From the NCBI GenBank assembly GCA_014651175.1, contig BMWJ01000001.1:372001-436000 (forward strand): a stretch of 64,000 nucleotides of DNA. The letters are read 5' to 3'. Below, one piece after another: positions 53,491 through 62,528 of this stretch (position 1 is its first letter; every line of letters starts with the position of its first letter). The translations under genes and the position numbers were made by a program. The DNA comes from Streptomyces clavifer. Its GTDB lineage: Bacteria > Actinomycetota > Actinomycetes > Streptomycetales > Streptomycetaceae. The notes under the pieces are model-generated. The model was not told where the DNA came from, made no database searches, and saw only the letters and a program-made list of their open reading frames with translations.

Positions 53491-53673
53491 ATGACCGACA
53501 GCGGCGCCGTGCTCCCCTGGCTGGTGATCAGGCAGGACGACAACGGCAACAGGTACCGCGTCGGCCGCTATGCGACGCAGGACGAGGCGCAGAAGATCGC
53601 GGACGGCCTGCACCGCCACGGCCACGAGCAGCTCTACTGGGTGGAGCGCGCGGGCCAGAGCGCGCGCCCCTGA
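53491..53673 (+). CDS. Small SPOR-like protein
   Basis: A 60-aa protein, MTDSGAVLPWLVIRQDDNGNRYRVGRYATQDEAQKIADGL-like, whose RYRVGRYATQDEAQ...L segment resembles the SPOR fold that binds denuded peptidoglycan, though it lacks an export signal. ATG at 53491 is chosen because GAGGA lies five bases upstream; an ATG six codons earlier has a poorer site. Close homologues are widespread in Streptomyces as tiny orphan proteins. Function unknown. Confidence 0.78.
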   Translation: MTDSGAVLPWLVIRQDDNGNRYRVGRYATQDEAQKIADGLHRHGHEQLYWVERAGQSARP

Positions 53674-54303
53674 CGTCTGCGGGCCCCGGGGCGCCGACTT
53701 GCCCGCCCGTGGTCGGGACACGGCGGGCTCCCGGGGGGCTTTCCGGAGGGGCGGGGCGGGGGCGGGGCTTGTCCGTCACCGTGGACGGTCACGGCTACCG
53801 CCCGTCGTCCGGGCTGCCACGCCTGCCCTCTCCGCGCACGTGCTGATCGCCGGCAGTCCTTTTCCGCGCCCTGTCCGACGGCGCGTCGGCCACGCCGTCG
53901 CCGCGCGGTGCCATCGGGTGCGCCTTCGATGCCGTCCGGGCCCTCTCCCGGCGGAGTGATCCGTGGCATGGCGCAGTGGTGGCGGCTGACCCCTCCCGCC
54001 GGTCGAGAGGTACGCGGGCGAAGGGCTGCCCCGCCCGGACGGGAGACCGCGTCGGCGCCTCGGGCAGGCGCCCCGCATCACTGGCCGGCTCGTCCGGTTG
54101 GGTCCCGGGGTGCACTCCCGGGGAGGCCGAGCAGGAGTGGACGGGCCGTCAGGCGACTCTCCCGGTCCCGATCCGCGCCGCACCGTCGGCTTCCCGGTGG
54201 GATTGATCCGCTCCGGAGACGCTCCGGCACCCGGGGAACCGGCGGCCGAGCCGTGCGCCACCATGGTCCCGTGCGGCGAACGCCGACGGATGAGGACGGA
54301 ACG
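53674..54303. other. Long GC-rich intergenic region
   Basis: About 630 bases with several open frames but none with recognisable motifs, plausible ribosome sites or normal Streptomyces protein composition. It should contain the Nudix gene promoter. No RNA structure was identified with confidence. Confidence 0.4.
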
Positions 54304-54705
54304 ATGACGGTGCTGATCGACACGGTGGCCTGGGTCCGGGTGGAGAACGGGAGGATTCTCTGCGCGCGACCGAGAGGGAAGGACGTCTTCTACATTCCCG
54401 GGGGTAAGCGGGAGGCGGGTGAGTCCGATCTGCAGACGCTGCTGCGCGAGGTCGAGGAGGAGCTGACCGTGGCCATCGTCCCGTCGAGCGTCAGCCATGC
54501 GGGCACCTACGAGGCGCAGGCGCACGGCCATCCGGACGGTGTGGTGGTGCGCATGAGCTGCTACTACGGCGACTACAGCGGCACGCTGACCGTCAGTGGT
54601 GAGATCGACGAGATGACCTGGTTCTCCTTCGCGGACCGCCCTCTCGTCCCTCCCGTCGACCAGTTGCTCTTCGACGATCTCCGGGCATCGGGCGAGCTGC
54701 GCTGA
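54304..54705 (+). CDS. Nudix hydrolase
   Basis: A 133-aa Nudix-fold protein. The Nudix box GGKREAGESDLQTLLREVEEELTV keeps all catalytic acidic residues (GX5EX7REUXEE) but has Thr for the final Gly. The N-terminal strand VAWVRVENGRILCARPRGKDVFYIPGG is typical. ATG at 54304 follows GAGGA about eight bases upstream. Substrate unknown; a nucleotide sanitising or signalling role is common for this type. It precedes the partner-switch genes, but with 130 bp between them co-transcription is not certain. Confidence 0.87.
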   Translation: MTVLIDTVAWVRVENGRILCARPRGKDVFYIPGGKREAGESDLQTLLREVEEELTVAIVPSSVSHAGTYEAQAHGHPDGVVVRMSCYYGDYSGTLTVSGEIDEMTWFSFADRPLVPPVDQLLFDDLRASGELR

Positions 54706-54835
54706 GCCGGGTCTCCACCACCCGTACGCCCACCCGGGACGTCACGCGATAGCTGCCCCAAATATCGGGTATGTGCTGATTAGCCCCTCGGGACGGGGGC
54801 TGAGACCCCGCTGTCGGCCCTGGGAAGTGATCGGC

Positions 54836-55264
54836 GTGACCGATACCGAAGGCGACTGTGCCGAGTGGAGATTCCCGGCGGTGCCGGGCTCCGTGCGCAG
54901 CGCCCGGCACGCGGTCCGTGACGCACTGCACAGCTGGGGCCTCGATGGGGCCACGGGCGACGTCGCCGTACTGCTCGTCAGTGAACTCGTGACCAATTCG
55001 CTCTGCTACGCGTCCGGTCCCATCGGCGTCCGGCTGGTGTGGCAGGACCCCGGGGGTGCCGGGGCCGACAAGGGGCAGGGCGGGCAGGGGTTGCTCGTAG
55101 AAGTCTCCGATCCGCTTCCGGATCCGCCCACCGAACGCACTGCCGGACCCGAGGACGAGGGCGGGCGGGGACTGCAGCTCGTGGCTTGTTCCGCACGCCG
55201 CTGGGGGACTCGGCGCGGAAAAAGCGGCAAGACGGTGTGGTTCGAGCTCGCTCTCCCTGGTTAG
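54836..55264 (+). CDS. RsbW-like HATPase anti-sigma/kinase domain protein
   Basis: A 142-aa GHKL ATP-binding protein of the anti-sigma type common in Streptomyces. The N-box LLVSELVTNSLCYASG lies near residues 47-62 and the ATP-lid region EDEGGRGLQLVACSARRWG near 105-123; the C-terminus KTVWFELALPG is the family end. It can act as an anti-sigma factor or kinase of a STAS partner. GTG at 54836 follows GGGAAG. It resembles the C-terminal domain of the next gene and probably arose from the same lineage. Confidence 0.85.
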   Translation: MTDTEGDCAEWRFPAVPGSVRSARHAVRDALHSWGLDGATGDVAVLLVSELVTNSLCYASGPIGVRLVWQDPGGAGADKGQGGQGLLVEVSDPLPDPPTERTAGPEDEGGRGLQLVACSARRWGTRRGKSGKTVWFELALPG

Positions 55265-55422
55265 GAGTGGGAGAGAAGGAAAGCGATCACAGAAGTCGGG
55301 CAGAACCTGGCTGAAAGGGACTGAGACCGTGCTGTGATCGTGAACGCCGTGCCTGTATGGCCCGTAGTGCTGAATACTGCGGGCAGGACCGGTCCGGTGC
55401 GTGAGCTGGAGGGGACGGTCGC

Positions 55423-58038
55423 GTGAGCGAAATACCTGGGACAGCGGGCGACGTCGTGTGGCAGAGCAGCCCGCCTGGCTCGATCTATGACCACATCAGG
55501 GTCGCCTCCTTCTCGATCGGGGCCGACGGGCTGATCGAGCAGTGGAGCCGGCGGGCCGCCGGTCTCTTCGGCATGGCCTCCCACGAGGTGGTGGGCAAGG
55601 ATCCGGTCGAGGCCTTCATGCCCGACGAGCTGCGCTCCGGTGCCCGTCGGAGGGTCGGTGAGATCCTCGACGGCAAGGAGTGGACGGGCCTCGTCCCGTT
55701 CCGCATACCGGGCGAGAACGGCCTTCGGGGCCTTGCCGAGATCTACGTCATGCCGAGTGAGACGGCGAGCGGTGAACGGGCCGCTCTCTGCATCGTCGTC
55801 GACGTCCGGGCCCTGCGGCGCATCGAAACCGACCTGGCGGCTTCGCAGGCGATATTCGGCCAATCTCCTTTCGGCTTCGTGCTCTTCGGTACGGACTTCG
55901 CCGTCGTGCGCGCCAACCAGCGGTTCGCCACCGTCTTCGGCGGTGCGGCCGAGGACCACCGCGGCCGCACGGTGGGCGACTATCTGGCCCGCCCGGAGGC
56001 CGACCGGCTCACCCTCACGCTCAAGCGCGTCCTGGAGACGGGCGAAGCCGTCACCGACCTCCAACTCGTCGGTACGACGCCCGGCTCCAGCGACCGGCGC
56101 CACTGGTCGATGAACCTCTACCGGGTGCACAGCGGCTCCGGGCGGCCCGTCGGCATCGCCGGACTGGCCACCGACGTCACCCAACGGCACATCGCCGCCC
56201 GGGAGGCCGCCAGTGCCCGGCGCAACCTCGCCCTGCTCAACGAGGCCAGTGCCCGCATCGGCAACTCCCTGGACCTGGAGACCACCGCCCGCGAACTGCT
56301 CGACGTCGCCGTGCCAGGTTTCTGCGACCTCGCCTCCGTCGACCTGTACCAGGGGCTCCTCACCGGCGAGGAGGCCTCGCCCGGCAGTTGGGGCCGGCAC
56401 CACCAGGAGTCCGGCAGCGGCTCCGCGGAGCTGCGTCGGGTCGCCCAGGCCAGTGCCGTGTCCGACGCCGTGCCGAGCGTCCGGCGCGGCGCGGGACCGG
56501 GCGGCGGCACGGGTACCGAGGGGGACACGGGTCCGCCCGCGCTCGGCTCGGTGCACCGCTATCCGTTCCACTCGCCCTGTGCCGTCGCCCTGCGCACCAG
56601 CCGTGTCGAGGACGTACCCGGCGACGAACGAGGCCTCGTCCACTCCACCCTCGCCGTACCGATGGTCGCGCACGACATCGTCGTCGGCCTCGTCCAGTTC
56701 TCGCGCACGAAGGGCAGTGAGCCCTTCGGCGAGCGCGACCGGGCCCTGGCCACCGAACTCGCCGCCCGCGCCGCCGTCTGTATCGACAATGCCCGCCTCT
56801 ACCGCCGGGAGCACGAGCGCGCGCTGATACTGCAGCGCAGCCTCCTGCCGCCGGGCGACCCCGAGGCGGCGGGCCTCGACATCGCCTGCCGCTACCTTCC
56901 CGGCAACACGGCCACCGAGGTCGGCGGGGACTGGTTCGACGTGATCGAGCTCCCCGGGCACCGCACGGCCCTGGTCGTCGGCGACGTCATGGGCCGCGGA
57001 CTGCGGGCCGCCGTCGCCATGGGCGAACTGCGCACCGCCGTACGCACGCTGGCCCTCCTGGACCTCGAACCCGCCGAGGTGCTCTCCGCCCTCGACGAGG
57101 TCGCCCGCGGGCTCGGCACCCCCGGCGGCGGCGAGCGGAGTGCCGGATTCGGCGGGGGCGGTGGCGCGCAGTGGCCCTCGCGGGCCGCCCACAAGTCACG
57201 CGAGGCAGACCTCTCGGAGGTCTATCTGGCGACCTGCGTCTACGCGGTGTACGACCCCGTCACCCGGCGCTGCACCTTCGCCAACGCCGGTCACCTCCCT
57301 CCCGTGGTGGTCGAGCCGGGCGAAGCCGCGCTGCTGCTCGACGTACCGCCGGGCATGCCGCTCGGTGTCGGCGGCGAGCCCTTCGAGGAGGTCGAGGTGG
57401 AGCTCAAGGAAGGCGCCCTCCTGGCCCTGTACACCGACGGGCTCGTCGAATCCCGCGACCACCCGCTCGACGAGGGCCTCGAAGCCTTCCGGCAGGCCCT
57501 CGCCACCCCCGCCGAGCCGCTGGAGGACGTCTGCGACCACGTGCTCGCCACCCTCGACACGCGTCACGGCGAGGACGACATCGCCCTGCTCATGGCCCGT
57601 ATCCAGGGACTCCCGGTGGACGCGGTGGGCGACTGGCGGCTGCCCCGCGAGCTACGGTCCGTCGGCCGTGCCCGTGAGCTGGCCCGGGTCCAGCTCACCG
57701 CCTGGGGTCTGGACGACCTGGTGGACACGACCGAACTCCTCGTCAGTGAACTCGTCACCAACGCCCTGCGCTACGGCGAGGGGGAGATCAGGCTCCGACT
57801 GCTGCGCGACCGCACGCTCGTGTGCGAGGTGTGGGACGCCGGACTCGTCCAGCCGCGGCGGCGACGCGCGCGTGACACCGACGAGGGCGGGCGCGGCCTG
57901 CAACTGGTCGGGCTGCTGAGCGCCGCCTGGGGGTCGCGGCGCACGCCGCGCGGCAAGACGGTGTGGTTCGAGCTGGCACTGCCCGACGGCGAGCCTGCCC
58001 CCGAGCTCTCGGTCGAAGAGCTGCTGAGCATGTACTGA
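55423..58038 (+). CDS. PAS-PAS-GAF-PP2C-HATPase signalling protein
   Basis: An 871-aa multidomain regulator. Two PAS domains (about 25-135 and 140-260), a GAF domain (about 270-450), a SpoIIE/PP2C phosphatase domain (about 460-720; EVGGDWFDVIELPG, VVGDVMGRG, NAGHLPPVV, LYTDGLVES and GEDDIALL) and a C-terminal RsbW-like HATPase (about 740-860; SELVTNALRYGE, DEGGRGLQLVG) are all intact. It unites sensor, phosphatase and kinase of a partner switch. GTG at 55423 follows GGAGGGG. It lies just downstream of a free HATPase, which suggests they share a pathway. An insertion of about 20 residues in the PP2C domain (near 565-590) is Gly-rich. Confidence 0.9.
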   Translation: MSEIPGTAGDVVWQSSPPGSIYDHIRVASFSIGADGLIEQWSRRAAGLFGMASHEVVGKDPVEAFMPDELRSGARRRVGEILDGKEWTGLVPFRIPGENGLRGLAEIYVMPSETASGERAALCIVVDVRALRRIETDLAASQAIFGQSPFGFVLFGTDFAVVRANQRFATVFGGAAEDHRGRTVGDYLARPEADRLTLTLKRVLETGEAVTDLQLVGTTPGSSDRRHWSMNLYRVHSGSGRPVGIAGLATDVTQRHIAAREAASARRNLALLNEASARIGNSLDLETTARELLDVAVPGFCDLASVDLYQGLLTGEEASPGSWGRHHQESGSGSAELRRVAQASAVSDAVPSVRRGAGPGGGTGTEGDTGPPALGSVHRYPFHSPCAVALRTSRVEDVPGDERGLVHSTLAVPMVAHDIVVGLVQFSRTKGSEPFGERDRALATELAARAAVCIDNARLYRREHERALILQRSLLPPGDPEAAGLDIACRYLPGNTATEVGGDWFDVIELPGHRTALVVGDVMGRGLRAAVAMGELRTAVRTLALLDLEPAEVLSALDEVARGLGTPGGGERSAGFGGGGGAQWPSRAAHKSREADLSEVYLATCVYAVYDPVTRRCTFANAGHLPPVVVEPGEAALLLDVPPGMPLGVGGEPFEEVEVELKEGALLALYTDGLVESRDHPLDEGLEAFRQALATPAEPLEDVCDHVLATLDTRHGEDDIALLMARIQGLPVDAVGDWRLPRELRSVGRARELARVQLTAWGLDDLVDTTELLVSELVTNALRYGEGEIRLRLLRDRTLVCEVWDAGLVQPRRRRARDTDEGGRGLQLVGLLSAAWGSRRTPRGKTVWFELALPDGEPAPELSVEELLSMY

Positions 58039-58072
58039 CTCGGTGGATGCTCCGGGCCCGGGACCCGTCGGG

Positions 58073-58130
58073 GTCGGTCCGGACGGGCCCCGTGTCGGTC
58101 CGGCTCGGGTCGGGTCCCGGGTCGGTCCGG
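58073..58130. repeat. Three GTCGGTCCGG repeats between convergent genes
   Basis: The 10-mer GTCGGTCCGG occurs at 58073, 58094 and 58121 within a GC-only region after the PAS-PP2C gene. With the adjacent CCCGGGCCCGGGAC-like palindromes it may fold as a loose terminator. The 270-bp gap to pspA holds no gene that I can recognise. Confidence 0.45.
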
Positions 58131-58308
58131 GGGTACTCGAACCCGATGGGCGCCGCGGCCGGGACGGCCGCACCTGCCGGGCGGAGGTGGCCGTGGCGGG
58201 TGCGGCCGCCGGGAGGGTCCCGCCGACCGGGCGGGCGCTCCGGCGGGCGGACGTGCCGGTGCCGATGGGTGCGCGGCCGTATCGCCGACGGGCGGGTGCG
58301 CGGCCGTG

Positions 58309-59022
58309 TCAGGTGCCTGATTTCAGGGCGGAGAGCCGCGCCTCGATCTCCGCGCTGTCCCCGAGGCTGTCCAGCTGTTCGAACTGTGCGTCCAGGGACG
58401 ATGCGGCCAGTTCCTGCTTGCCCACCGCCCGCGCCTCCTCGCGCCGCACCTTGTCCTCGAAGCGGCCGAGCTCGCTGGTCGGGTCCATGACGTCGATGCT
58501 CTTGACGGCGTCCATCATCCGGTTCTGCGCCTGTGCCGACTTCGCGCGTGCGACGAGCTCGTCGCGCTTGGACGTGAGCTGCGTCAGCTTGGCCTTCATC
58601 TGCTCCAGGCCGGCCTTCAGCTTGTCGACCACCACCGTCTGCGAGGCGATGGTCGGTTCGGCCGTCTTCGCCTCCTGCTCCGACTGCAGCTGCCGGCCCA
58701 GCGCCACCTTGGCGAGGTTGTCGAACGTGTCGGCGTCCGTCGACGACCCCTCCGCGCGCAGCGCATCCGCCTTCCTGCTGGCCGCCAGGGCCTTCTGGCC
58801 CCATTCCCGGGCCGCGTCGACGTCCTCGCGGTGGTCCTGCTCCATCAGCCTGAGGTTGCCGATGGTGGCGGCCACCGCCTGCTCGGCCTCCGCGATGTTG
58901 CCGGTGTACTCGCGGATCAGCTGGTCCAGCATCTTCTGCGGGTCCTCGGCCTGGTCGAGCAGGGCGTTGATGTTGGCACGCGCCAGCTGAGTGACGCGGC
59001 CGAGGACGGTCTGCTTGGTCAT
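58309..59022 (-). CDS. pspA: PspA/IM30 family membrane-stress protein
   Basis: A 237-aa protein that is almost entirely coiled coil, as PspA/Vipp1 proteins are. The N-terminus TKQTVLGRVTQLARANINALLDQAEDPQKMLDQLIREY is the family hallmark, including the amphipathic first helix for membrane binding. Oligomers stabilise damaged membranes. ATG at 59022 is chosen because a GGAGAGG ribosome site precedes it; the reading frame continues upstream through a short tandem repeat, which I take as untranslated. The TPM-domain gene upstream is in the same direction, a pairing seen in many PspA systems. Confidence 0.94.
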   Translation of the reverse strand: MTKQTVLGRVTQLARANINALLDQAEDPQKMLDQLIREYTGNIAEAEQAVAATIGNLRLMEQDHREDVDAAREWGQKALAASRKADALRAEGSSTDADTFDNLAKVALGRQLQSEQEAKTAEPTIASQTVVVDKLKAGLEQMKAKLTQLTSKRDELVARAKSAQAQNRMMDAVKSIDVMDPTSELGRFEDKVRREEARAVGKQELAASSLDAQFEQLDSLGDSAEIEARLSALKSGT

Positions 59023-59037
59023 GGCACCTCTCCTTGT

Positions 59038-59063
59038 GCGACATGCGACATGCGACATGCGAC
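59038..59063. repeat. 7-bp tandem repeat in the pspA leader
   Basis: GCGACAT is repeated three times (59038-59058) with a fourth partial copy to 59063, 16-41 bases upstream of the pspA start codon. The repeat is in frame with pspA only partly and lies directly upstream of its ribosome site. Confidence 0.75.
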
Positions 59064-59193
59064 GCGGGGCGTTCTGCGGGGGGATCGGACGGACGCTGGG
59101 CACGGGCCGTGGGTACGGGACGAAGGGTCGCGGTGGGCAGCGGGCGGAAGGTGGCGGGCGGCGGTCGGAAGGTGCTTCCGGTGGTGGGGTGAG

Positions 59194-61317
59194 TCAGAAA
59201 CGGCCGCCGCCACCCCTTCGGCCACGGGTGCCCCCGCCGCCGAAGCTGCCCGGTCCGCCGAATCCGCCGGCGCCCGGCCCGCCGCCGAAGCCGCCCCCCA
59301 TTCCGCCGACCCGGCCGCCCCCGCCGAAGAGCCCGCCGAGGATGATGCCGCCCAGAACGGCGCCTCCCATCCCGCCGCCCCCTCCCTGCGGCCCGCCGGG
59401 GCCCTGCCGGTCGAGGTACTCCCGCACGTCCTGTTCGGCCAGGCTCCGCGCCTGCGCGGCCAGCGCGTCCGCCTGCTGTGCCTCGGCCAGGGCGCCCTGG
59501 GGATCGTTCGCGTCTGCCAGCTCCCGGGCCTGCTCCCAGCGGCGCCGGGCCTCCGCCAGCCGGGTACGGGCCCCGCCGCCGACCGCGCCGCGGTGGGTCG
59601 TGATGAAATCCGAGGCAGCTCCGATCGCCGAGCGCGCGGTGAGCATCGACTGACCGAGGAGCGACTGCGCCCGCCGGTTGCCGTGCTCCTGTTCGCGGGC
59701 CCCGGCAAGGGCCTCGTCCAGTGCCGCGTCGGCTTCCTCCACCCTGCGCAGCGCGTCGACGGGGTCGTACGGACCGGCCCGCAGAGCACTGCTCACATCG
59801 CGGAGCACCGACTCGGCCCGCGCGATCCGGCCCCGCAGGTCGGCGGTCGGCACGCCCTCCGCCGTACCTTCGAGCAGCCCCCCGGCATCGGCCAGGTCCG
59901 TCTCCGTCTCCGTGAGAGCGCCCGGCAGCTTCCCGGCCGCCTCGGCCAGTTCCATGGCCCGCCGGTCCACGGCGTCGACGAGGGTGGATGCCTGGCCGAC
60001 CGCCCCCTCGACCGCGCGCACGTACACCGCGGCCTCGGCGTTGTCGCCGCTGTCCACGGCCTGCCGCGCCTTGGTGAGACCGGTGGCCGCGAAGACCAGC
60101 CGGTCCTCGGCCTGGTCGACGTCGCCGGCCACGGCCGCGGCGGCCGACTCCGCGTACCTGCTCCGCAGACCGGCGAGGGTGGCCTGCGCCGTGGAGACGC
60201 GTGAGGTGAGATCGCGGAACGTGGTCTCGGCGGTGGCCACGGCCTCGGGGGCCGTACGTTCGAGGGCGCGCAGCCGGTCGAAGTCCTCGGACACCCCGTC
60301 CAGCCGCTCGTTGGCGTCCGCGCAGCGCCGGACGATCTCGTCGAGCATGCGGCGCTTCGTCGTGTCGTCCTCCGGGAAGGCGTCGTCGAGCTGTTGCCGC
60401 AGCCGGAACGCGGCCGTCAGCTCCGCCCTGGCGTACTCGACGGCCTCGGCGAACGGTGCCGCGGCCTCCTCGCCGAACTGGGCGGTGGCGAAGCCGAGCT
60501 CCTCCTCGCTGGTGCGCACGGCGTCGTCCGTGTCCACCAGGTCCGCCTCGGACCTGGCATCGAGCTCGGGCAGCGGAACGGGCGGCTCCGCTCCCTCGCC
60601 GCTGCCGCCCCAGCCGCCCGCCGCAGGGGTCGTACGGGTCGCCGCACGCCGCTTGCGGCGGGTGTACGCGAAGGCCGCGACGGCGCCCGCCGCGGCGAGG
60701 ACCGCCAGGGGCACGATGAGGTTGCCGGCGCCGCCACTGCCGGAGTCACTGCCCGTCCCCGGGTCGGCGGGGCCCGGCGTGATCGCGGGTGCCGGTACGG
60801 GATCGCCGCCCAGCACCGCCGTGTAGCCGTCGGCGGCGCCGATCGCGGCGCCCGCCCAGTCGTTCTCCCTGAGGGCCGGCTCGATCGCCGTGTTCGCCAC
60901 GTCCTGGAGCTGTCCGTCGGTGAGTCGCGAGCCCCGGTCGGCCGAGTAGGCGTACTGCCGGTCGTGCGTGGCGACGGCCAGCAGCACGTCCTCCTGCCCG
61001 AGACCGTTGCGGTTCGCGGTCTCGTCGGTCCAGGTCTGCGCGGCGCGGCCGGAGAAATCGCGTACGTACGCCACGAACAGCTGGACCCGACGCTCTTCGA
61101 ACAAGCGGTCGAGCGCGGCGTCGACCTGCGGTTCGCGGTCTCCCAGCGCCCCCACCTTGTCGGTGATCTGCCCGTCCCGGGACAGGGTGACGGGGTCCTC
61201 GGCCCGTGCGTCCGGCTCCGCCGGAAGGGCGACCCAGCACAGCACGGTCAGTACGGCGAGGAGTGCCCTGCCGGTTGTCGACGGCCGGGAATCCCGGGTG
61301 CGGCGCGCATGGGGCAT
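59194..61317 (-). CDS. TPM-domain membrane protein of the PspA locus
   Basis: A 707-aa protein. A signal peptide (about residues 1-40) precedes an extracytoplasmic TPM domain (about 45-170; LSRDGQITDKVGALGDREPQVDAALDRLFEERRVQLFVAYV ... NRNGLGQEDVLLAVAT). One transmembrane helix (about 195-215, NLIVPLAVLAAAGAVAAFAYTRRK) leads to a long cytoplasmic coiled-coil region (about 250-640) and a Gly-rich tail rich in GGG and GGF. TPM proteins act with PspA in membrane stress. ATG at 61317 is preceded by no clear ribosome site; GTG one codon earlier is possible. Confidence 0.88.
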   Translation of the reverse strand: MPHARRTRDSRPSTTGRALLAVLTVLCWVALPAEPDARAEDPVTLSRDGQITDKVGALGDREPQVDAALDRLFEERRVQLFVAYVRDFSGRAAQTWTDETANRNGLGQEDVLLAVATHDRQYAYSADRGSRLTDGQLQDVANTAIEPALRENDWAGAAIGAADGYTAVLGGDPVPAPAITPGPADPGTGSDSGSGGAGNLIVPLAVLAAAGAVAAFAYTRRKRRAATRTTPAAGGWGGSGEGAEPPVPLPELDARSEADLVDTDDAVRTSEEELGFATAQFGEEAAAPFAEAVEYARAELTAAFRLRQQLDDAFPEDDTTKRRMLDEIVRRCADANERLDGVSEDFDRLRALERTAPEAVATAETTFRDLTSRVSTAQATLAGLRSRYAESAAAAVAGDVDQAEDRLVFAATGLTKARQAVDSGDNAEAAVYVRAVEGAVGQASTLVDAVDRRAMELAEAAGKLPGALTETETDLADAGGLLEGTAEGVPTADLRGRIARAESVLRDVSSALRAGPYDPVDALRRVEEADAALDEALAGAREQEHGNRRAQSLLGQSMLTARSAIGAASDFITTHRGAVGGGARTRLAEARRRWEQARELADANDPQGALAEAQQADALAAQARSLAEQDVREYLDRQGPGGPQGGGGGMGGAVLGGIILGGLFGGGGRVGGMGGGFGGGPGAGGFGGPGSFGGGGTRGRRGGGGRF

Positions 61318-61525
61318 CACATGGGGGAGGTTATGTCCGCCCCTTGCCGCCCGCGACCCGGAGTGCGGGAGCGGGCGGCCAAGGGCGCCGTGCTGTGGTG
61401 GCCAGATGCCGAAGCGTTCCTTCGCGAGCAGCGGACGCACCCGCGACCTCGGGGAACATCGGTACAGCGGATATCGGTGAGAACGATCATGGTCGGCCCT
61501 GTACTCGTGAAGCTGCCGTTACCCG

Positions 61526-61804
61526 TCATGTAGCGGAGCGTGACTGACTTCCGAGGTTCGTAGCGGGGGCATGCAGGTTGACCCGGTTCTCGTACTCGCG
61601 ACGGGCCTTGCGCTGGGCCGGGACCGCCGCGGTGCCGTCGAGGGTTTGGCAGAGGTCGAGGAGTCGGCGGTGGATCGCGGGCACGGCGGTGACGCGCAGG
61701 GTGTAGCCCTGTCCGCGCCGGACGGTCACGCCCTGGTCGAGTGTGGTGCGTTCGGCGGGCTCCAGTTCGGTGGCGCGGAGGAAGTCGGCGACCTTGCCCG
61801 GCAT
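61526..61804 (-). CDS. Hypothetical protein beside a serine recombinase
   Basis: A 92-aa basic protein, MPGKVADFLRATELEPAERTTLDQGVTVRRGQGYTLRV-like, with no family I can name. It lies 27 bp downstream of the recombinase gene and in the same direction, so it may be an accessory factor or orphan cargo. The C-terminal part (RKARREYENRVNLHAPATNLG) is low in hydrophobic residues. ATG at 61804 is the only good start. Confidence 0.6.
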   Translation of the reverse strand: MPGKVADFLRATELEPAERTTLDQGVTVRRGQGYTLRVTAVPAIHRRLLDLCQTLDGTAAVPAQRKARREYENRVNLHAPATNLGSQSRSAT

Positions 61805-61831
61805 GTCGAGGACGACCGGCAGTTCAGGGGT

Positions 61832-62470
61832 TTAGGTGTCCGGGTCGGCGGCCGTGTACTTGGGCAGGAGGTCGGCGACGGCGGTGCGGATGGTGCCACG
61901 GCTGACGTCGTGGTCGCGGGCGAGGGCCGCGATGGACCGGCCTTCCAGGTACGCGGCGCGTACGACCTGGGTTTTCCCGTCCGGGATGGCCGGGCGGCGT
62001 CCGCCCTTGTTGCCTTTGGCCTCGGCGGCTCGCAGTCCGTCGTAGGTCAGCTCGCGCTGGAGGTCGCGCTGGAGTTCGCCGGCGGCGGCGAGGGTCTGCA
62101 CCATGAACTTCACGGTGGACAGCAGCTCGCCGGTACGTGGGTGGCGGGCGGTGAGGTCCATCGCGGAGAACGCGCCGTCGTGGATGCGCAGGGCGAGACG
62201 GTCGCGGTGGAGGACGTCGAGCACGTCGAGGATGTGCCCGGTGCCGCGCACGAGCCGGAACATCTCGGAGATGTGGACGGTGTCGCCCGGCCGCGCGTAC
62301 ACGAGCAGTTCGGCGAACTTCGGGCGCTGGAGCGGGTGGAGGCGGCTGGAGGTGCCCGCGGCTTCTTCGAAGGCGACCGGGTCCTCGATCCCGGCCTCGG
62401 CCAGGACGAGGTTCTGGCGGTCGGTCGACTGCTGGTCGGTCGACACCCGTTTGTAGACCAGGTTGGCCAT
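61832..62470 (-). CDS. Serine recombinase (resolvase/invertase type)
   Basis: A 212-aa small serine recombinase. The catalytic Ser10 lies in YKRVSTDQQSTDRQN (residues 6-20), followed by the FAELLVYARPGDTVHISEMFRLVRGTGHIL helix with the conserved arginines, and the long helix QTLAAAGELQRDLQRELTYDGLRAAEAKG. The C-terminal helix-turn-helix is GRSIAALARDHDVSRGTIRTAV. Such proteins resolve or invert DNA at short sites. ATG at 62470 follows GGGGAG. No transposase is nearby, so it is probably a remnant or domesticated. Confidence 0.9.
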   Translation of the reverse strand: MANLVYKRVSTDQQSTDRQNLVLAEAGIEDPVAFEEAAGTSSRLHPLQRPKFAELLVYARPGDTVHISEMFRLVRGTGHILDVLDVLHRDRLALRIHDGAFSAMDLTARHPRTGELLSTVKFMVQTLAAAGELQRDLQRELTYDGLRAAEAKGNKGGRRPAIPDGKTQVVRAAYLEGRSIAALARDHDVSRGTIRTAVADLLPKYTAADPDT

Positions 62471-62506
62471 GCCGCTCCCCGTGTCGGTGCTGGCATTCGA
62501 CCCTAG

Positions 62507-62528
62507 CTGTCAGCAAACCCTGTCAGCA
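62507..62528. repeat. Direct repeat beside the recombinase gene
   Basis: CTGTCAGCA occurs at 62507-62515 and again at 62520-62528. A GGATCTG pair lies just beyond (62538 and 62548, ten bases apart). Short paired repeats next to a resolvase gene are where its own recombination or regulatory sites would be. Confidence 0.45.

Noticed and set aside
54773-54830. TPP-riboswitch-like GGGGGCTGAGACCCC upstream of the HATPase gene
   Set aside because: Only the CTGAGA-like part is present; the second conserved half of the TPP aptamer is missing, and the gene is not in thiamine metabolism.
59038-59063. CRISPR-like repeat
   Set aside because: The unit is seven bases with no spacers; it is a simple tandem repeat. 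No CRISPR array was seen anywhere in the window.
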